From assembly GCA_951230915.1 (NCBI GenBank), contig OX579634.1, positions 47,319,570 to 47,383,569 on the forward strand: a DNA stretch of 64,000 nt, in the 5' to 3' direction. This stretch comes from Antitrichia curtipendula. Lineage: Eukaryota; Streptophyta; Bryopsida; Hypnales; Leucodontaceae. Within the stretch, counting starts at the first letter, position 1; every line of letters begins with the position of its first letter. The notes under the pieces are model-generated. The model did no database searches. It was given only the letters and a program-made list of their open reading frames with translations, and was not told the DNA's origin. Positions 58,920 to 64,000 of the stretch are shown here, one piece after another. Both the position numbers and the translations under genes were made by a program.

Positions 58920-60837
58920 GCAGAAAGTGATAATCTCCGCAAGGATGAAGCTCTTTACATGCATGGAAATGGATGAAACTCGCAATATGTGGATGAAATT
59001 TCATTTACTAAACTAAAATAGTGTACATTTTTCCAAAATAGAGCAATATTGTCCCAAGATTTGGTATTAAATTAGTGGATTCATCCAATGAAATGCAAGA
59101 ATACTTTGTCAAATATTCCCTGTAAAAAAATCATTGTTTTTCAATGAAAAATCATTACCAAAAATCCCTACACCAAAGCGTTTGTGGATTGCCCGTCAGT
59201 AGTTCCACTCAAACTGCGATAAACAAAATTCCACCATCACACGCTGTCGTGATGTGGGCCATCTACTAGTTGTAATGGCATCTTTATTTGTTAAAAAGGG
59301 GTATTTAGTATTAGTAGTTGTTATGTGTTTGGAGCTTGTTGTTAGTTGTGCTTGGTAGTTGCCGGTTGATAACTAGTTGGCTTGTAGTTGATATCAAGGT
59401 AGTTGGGGTTAGGATTAGAGCTAGGCGTCTTGGGTTTGGGTGGCTACTAGAGGCAAGGGTTGGGCCCTTACGCTCTCTCTTCTTCTTGGTGTGTTGGGAG
59501 GTGTGGGAGGCACTTTGGTGCTAGTTGTATACTTGTTGTCGGTTTTGATATTGGAAAGAGTATTGATTTGAGGGAGTTTTGTGTTGCATTTTGTGAAAGT
59601 GTTGGATGAATGCAAACTTTTAGATCTGAGTTTTTGAAGAATTGATCTACTATGATGCCAAGTTTCATATCTAGATCTATTAAAAGAAAAAAAGTTATGA
59701 GGCTTTGAAGTAGAGGTGTTTAGATTCAAAGGTGGCCAAGGAGGACGTATTGAGAAGCTTCATTATTATTGAGATCTTGTATAATGGCAATGAAACTTAA
59801 AGGGTACCTTCTTTATCTTATCTACTATCTTGTGTCAAAATTTTAGCTTCAATGAATTTAGGATCTATAAGTTATGCTTAATATACAACCGGGGTGTAGA
59901 GGCAGTAAAGGATTAAGATGTAAATAGTAGGAAAATGTTCACCAAAGTTGTAAAATATCTTAGATTGGGACGAAATTTGGTATGTGAGTAGTCAAAGAGT
60001 TGGTTTTTATTGTGGCAAAGTTTCAAATCATTTAGAAAGAATCTTCAAAAGTTATATTAGATCAAAGTTAGGGTAGAAATTCTATGGTATTGTGGAGTTG
60101 AAGGTTAGGGATTTGGAGGAAAAGAGAGTTTGAAGGTAGATTTATTATTATTTAAAGTATTTGAGAATATTGGTGATCATATACAAAGCATTTCTACAGC
60201 AAACTTTAAGGCTCCGTGCTATTCCAATCCTACTAGCAAATCTTTGTGACAACGTTGTGAGGCCCTTCGCACCACTGTTTCTTCAGTTTTACAGCTTGTG
60301 AGGTTATTGCTTAGTTTGAAATAGGAAGCGCTTATGTTTGTAGGGAGTTAAAGTGGTCATATGAAGTGGGCCCTACAAGGTGAATTTATCACTAGTGAAA
60401 ATATTGGAATTTTTGTTTGCCACCCATAATAAAATTTGGAAATTTTGAATTCATTTTTGAAATTAGAGGTCCCTAATTAGTTGGGAGTGGTGAAGAATAC
60501 AAAATTAACTAAGTACAAAATAGAAAATAATTATTTTACAAATACCAAATAGAACACAAAATTCACCCTACAATCCCTACTTTGTATGGCCACTTAAACA
60601 TCTTGCCTTTTGTTTCTTTTCATTTTTGACATGAACCGGGTTGTTATTGACTAGATCCTCTAGAATCTAATATGCTCTTGCAACAATTGAGAAGGCCTTG
60701 AATTGTTGAGTGGCTGAGCTTGATTTTGAAGTGCATGAGGCATTTGGTTCTATTGCTTGCTTACCGGTAGGACACAAATTTTATAGAAGGCCTGCATAAC
60801 ATTGTTTACCAATGAGGCAAGGGGCCCTTTTCCAATC
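58920..60837. other. Intergenic stretch, partly retroelement-leader-like
   Basis: 59300-59560 is GC-richer, with 'gggcccttacgctctctct' and 'cttggtgtgttgggaggtg', loosely like 23280-23340. No coding region is sustained; the frames at 59318-59729 are on both strands and unsupported. The remainder is AT-rich. Confidence 0.4.
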
Positions 60838-61020
60838 TTAACCCTTGAAAGGACCTTGGGATCCCTCTATATGATCCATATTTAGCCTTCTAACTCTTCA
60901 ATTGTGGTTTAATATATAAATTGTAATACATTATTATTTACATACTAGCATTATCAAATACCACTGAATTTATAATATACTATAAGGCTTAACATCCCTT
61001 TTTGGCCCTTCAAGGGTTAA
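60838..61020. mobile_element. Short TTAA-bounded MITE (183 bp)
   Basis: TTAA at 60838-60841 is followed by CCCTTGAAAGGACC; the right end reads GGCCCTTCAAGGG followed by TTAA at 61017-61020. The terminal inverted repeats share CCCTTGAA-GG. It is the smallest TTAA-bounded unit in the window and non-coding. Confidence 0.7.
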
Positions 61021-62201
61021 ATGGAGCCTCCTACAGTGAACAAAATTTTCTTATACAAAATCCTTAGTCAATTCCAATCCTCAAATTAAATTGAAAGTCT
61101 ATCCTAGGCATCTAAGAAGGCATAATACCTTCCCAACATAGAGAGAAACATTGCGTGGTTACACAATATTATGTTCCATGAGTCATTAAGCCAATGCATA
61201 TGAGGTTTACAAAGCTCATGCATGTCATATGTGCATATGTGAGGATTTGAAGATGCAGGTTTGTTCCCTTTTACCCTCACAACGCAAGGCTTACAAAAAT
61301 TGAGATTGTAGCCCTCACAGATTTCTTCATGGGATTTTTACCCACAAGAAAAAATGAACAATGCCAAACACACCAATTTCACTCAACAAACTCTTGGCAA
61401 CCTCTTCTTCTCTCCTTTGGCACAGAGCCTCTTCTTCTCTAATGAGCATCAGAGACTACTACAATATAACATTATTAATTATTAACTAATGCTATAGGGT
61501 TCCCTTTTGATCCCTCCAATCTAGAGATTGTTGGAGCTTCCCAATTGGAAGTTTGCCTAACAAACACTCTATAATGGAAAACTCAACCATTCATAAATCC
61601 ATAATTCCACAAAAGTCACAGTTAGAAGGTATCTTCATAAAGTTATACCTTCCAGGTTGTGGAAAGAATCTGGAGGCACTGTGCAATATTATGAAAGAGC
61701 TTGTTTGAGAGGACCCGAGAGGATTGATCCCTTTATCGCCCTCTATTTTGTGCTGCATAAAATTTGTATTTTTTCACTATTGTCCATGAATTTGAGGCCT
61801 CTAATTGCAAATATGATTCAAATTTACAATTTCATCATTTGTGGCATTTGAATAAAAAAAATTCTAGTGTTTTCTCCAAAGGTAAAATATGGGACAATAA
61901 GGGGGTCAATCCTCCGTGGCCTTTTGGAGGACTGTCTTTCTTTTATCCCAACTGGTTGCCATAGGGGGGATAGGCTGAAATGATTGCCACAAACTTGTCC
62001 ACCTATGCAATGTTGTTTGGGGGACTTGGAAGCTTGCTTGATCATGTATGATATACAATATGTCTAATCCAACCCTCACTGGTGATCATGTGCGCAGGCT
62101 ATTGAGGCCCCATAGCCAAGTTGGTTTTTAGGTTTGTGGAAGTTGCAGAGAGGTGTTACAAGTGAGTTGCAATTGATTTTCAATGCTCGTTCAAGCCCAA
62201 C
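61021..62201. other. Intergenic stretch without recognised gene
   Basis: No gene supported. 'cctcttcttctct' is repeated near 61400-61440. The frames at 61657-62045 lack domains. Confidence 0.45.
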
Positions 62202-62556
62202 ATCATAAAGTTTAGACCCTACGGTTTGGCAACAATTATCGTGCGGTTATCGTTGTTTCATGGATTCGTATCATAATCGCACTAACTCAATGTATTTTTA
62301 TGCACTAAATTAGTGCGAAAACAATGAATACCAATAGCGTATGGTTTATGTATTTTAACTATATGATTGCTATGCAGTTTTGACACAACAATTGTGTAGT
62401 TAAAGTACATAAACCGTACGCTATTGGTATTCATTGTTTTTGCACTGATTCAATGCGTAAAAATATATTGAATTAGTGCGATTATGGTACAAATCCATGA
62501 AACAACGATAACCACACGATAATTGTTGCCAAATCGTAGGGTCTAAACTTTGTGAT
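62202..62556. repeat. Near-perfect palindromic foldback (about 355 bp)
   Basis: The ends 'atcataaagtttagac' and 'gtctaaactttgtgat' are inverted copies. Pairing continues through 'ggcaacaattatcgtgcggt' / 'accacacgataattgttgcc', 'tttcatggattcgtat' / 'gtacaaatccatgaaa' and 'caatgaataccaatagcgta' / 'tacgctattggtattcattg', with a loop near 62375. The few mismatches indicate a recent insertion. Target duplication uncertain. It lies ~200 bp before the Merlin-like remnant. Confidence 0.88.
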
Positions 62557-62568
62557 GAACTAATCCAT

Positions 62569-62738
62569 GCTTTAACATTTTTGAGGAGATTGTGTTGCAA
62601 AAACATTCCTCACTTTAACATTTATGAGGAGATTGTGTTGAAAAATCAAAATTACTCTCAAATAAGCCCTCACTTTAACATTTCTGAGGAGATTGTGTTG
62701 AAAAATCAAAATTAACTCTCAAACAAGCCCTCACTTTA
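62569..62738. repeat. Tandem repeat with ~60-bp period
   Basis: The block 'ctttaacattt.tgaggagattgtgttg' occurs at 62570, 62613 and 62673. The last two are followed by 'aaaaatcaaaatta' and 'agccctcacttta', giving a 60-base period. It lies between the foldback at 62202-62556 and the transposase remnant. Confidence 0.85.
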
Positions 62739-62759
62739 ATGCATTGTTGGGCTATTCAA

Positions 62760-63305
62760 AGTAGTCAATTGTACATGCAGAAGTTGGAGATTATCATACA
62801 ATTGTGGATTGGTATAATTATTGTAGAGAGATTTGTACGTTAGCTATTAACAATGAGGATGTAGAAAGAATTGGAGGGGTAGGAAAAATAGTAGAAATTG
62901 ATGAGAGCAAGGTTGGTAAAAGGAACTACAACCGTGGTAGCAGAGTGGAAGGGCAATAGGTATTTGGGGGGGTTGAGCGTGGTTCTAGCAATGTTTTTTT
63001 GACATGTGTTCCAAATTGAACAACCGAAATATTGGAGAAAATAATTGTAGAATTTGTGGAGTCTGGCACTATTATTATTAGTGATTGTTGGCGTGGTTAC
63101 GGCACATATAGATTGCGGGTTTGGGCTACTTTCATCAAATGGTTAATCATTCTTTACATCTTTAAGATCTAAATATGGGCACGTATACCAATACTATTGA
63201 AGGGACTTGGAGTGCAGTGAAACGTTCTTTACCACAATATGGCATGGTAAAAAAACACTACAATGGCTATTTTGCAGAGTTTCTTTAGCGGCAAAAATAT
63301 ATTCA
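62760..63305 (+). pseudogene. IS1595/ISXO2-type (Merlin-like) transposase remnant
   Basis: The plus-strand frame reads IVDWYNYCREICTLAI, then VEIDESKVGKRNYNRG and SRVEGQ, stop, VFGGVERGSS, then ISDCWRGYGTY and, after frame changes, TNTIEGTWSAVKRSLPQYGM and YFAEFL. This is the DDE core of the IS1595/ISXO2 transposase family in correct order: Asp in IDES, Asp in ISDCW and Glu in NTIEGTW. Eukaryotic relatives of these bacterial insertion sequences are Merlin transposons. At least three stops, including TAG where Trp is expected in EGQW, and a frame shift after the second Asp show it is dead. The N-terminal region is missing or unreadable. AT-rich composition like the surroundings argues for long residence, not contamination. 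Confidence 0.85.
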
Positions 63306-63753
63306 AGATGTGGGCACCGCATTTTCTACTCTAGTGAAACACATTGTATGATACCACCATATTAATGGTGAAATTTAATAAAGTATGTATTTTGTAACTA
63401 TGTGTTTATATGTTTATTTTTGCTTATTTATATATCAACATATTTGCTTATAAAATTTTGAAATGAAGTAACTAATTTTTCCTACAACTTCCTTGACTAC
63501 ATTTTGTGGCTTTGAATCTTTTTAGCTTAAAATACTTGTGCTATTGATTATGATTCTCTAATTTTTTATGTTAAATAATTCAATTGAGAATGTAGGAAAA
63601 AAATAAATATAAAATAAACACTTCATTTTCACACATTAAAAAAGGATTGAATAGATGTATGTTCAAATTTGAGGGAAAAAAAAACCCTTCATAGGTATTA
63701 CCTCAATTTGAAACACAATAATTTAGCGAGTGACATTGTTCTAACTTCAAAAT
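63306..63753. other. AT-rich spacer
   Basis: Nothing recognised between the Merlin-like remnant and the TTAA element at the window end. Confidence 0.5.
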
Positions 63754-64000
63754 TTAACCTCTAAAGCACTAAACTAGGTTTTTTGGCAACATAGCAATTT
63801 TGGGCAATTCACTACAAATGGAGTTTTGTTTTTTTTTCTTTGAAATTTTCACACAATAATTATATGCCCGAGGAGTAGCTTTAAGGCCCAACAATTTTCA
63901 TAACTTTTGACTACATGGTTAAAAAGTTATGGTATGATATGTTGTTTTCATTTCTTGGCAGGCAGGCTGGGCAGCAAAAAAAAACTTCTTGAAAATTCAC
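63754..64000. mobile_element. TTAA/CCCCTAAA family copy cut by the window end
   Basis: TTAA at 63754-63757 is followed by CCTCTAAAGCAC. The sequence then follows the left half of the 4558-5306 copy ('ggcaacatagcaattttggg', 'aaggcccaacaattttcata', 'gggcagcaaaaaa'). The right end lies beyond the window. Confidence 0.8.

Noticed and set aside
62569..62738. CRISPR-like array
   Set aside because: The spacing is a plain tandem repeat whose 'spacers' are themselves repeated; it is in a plant nuclear context with no cas genes.
62760..63305. Bacterial insertion-sequence contamination
   Set aside because: The segment shares the AT-rich composition and decay of its surroundings and is flanked by plant-type repeats, so an old eukaryotic Merlin-like element is more likely.

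Overview
The window looks like nuclear DNA from a land plant. The genes have spliced exons with GT..AG borders, belong to plant families (serine decarboxylase, NDR1/HIN1-like LEA_2 protein, TKL-type kinase), and sit as moderately GC-rich islands in a very AT-rich background full of decayed DNA transposons and palindromic repeats. A non-seed plant, most likely a bryophyte such as a moss, fits best. That placement is inference; nothing here identifies the species.

Four protein-coding loci are supported. (1) 28.2-30.2 kb, + strand: a two-exon gene for a basic, Ser/Arg-rich 293-residue protein I do not recognise, behind a long GC-rich leader. (2) 35.1-38.9 kb, - strand: a complete six-exon serine decarboxylase (469 aa) whose exon phases all agree. 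(3) 44.1-45.1 kb, - strand: a two-exon, single-pass LEA_2/NHL membrane protein (278 aa) with a probable 5'-UTR intron. (4) 56.0-57.4 kb, - strand, with unresolved upstream exons towards 58.8 kb: a serine/threonine-type kinase with a full HRD motif but DYE instead of DFG and a glycine-poor nucleotide loop. The genes have unrelated functions and do not form an operon or cluster.

The rest is mobile-element territory. Decayed transposases of three superfamilies can be read: Tc1/mariner-like (7.2-8.6 kb, +), a MULE-type transposase with SWIM zinc finger and a preserved intron (11.2-13.3 kb, -), and an IS1595/ISXO2-type (Merlin-like) transposase (62.8-63.3 kb, +). Non-autonomous elements include a PIF/Harbinger-type element with TTA target duplication (25.6-26.3 kb), two CACTA-ended elements with TTT duplications (19.07 and 21.35 kb), several long palindromic foldbacks (1.6, 3.8, 41.1, 41.9, 62.2 kb), and a multi-copy family flanked by TTAA whose ends start CCCCTAAA or CCCTT (0, 4.6, 13.4, 14.7, 15.4, 54.2, 60.8, 63.8 kb, with relatives at 18.4 and 24.5 kb). 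TTAA targets and CCC-starting ends resemble piggyBac, which makes this family the most interesting repeat signal in the window.

No tRNA, rRNA, CRISPR array, integrated virus or organelle segment was recognised. Exon borders are read by eye from splice consensus and reading-frame continuity; UTR ends and promoters are estimates.
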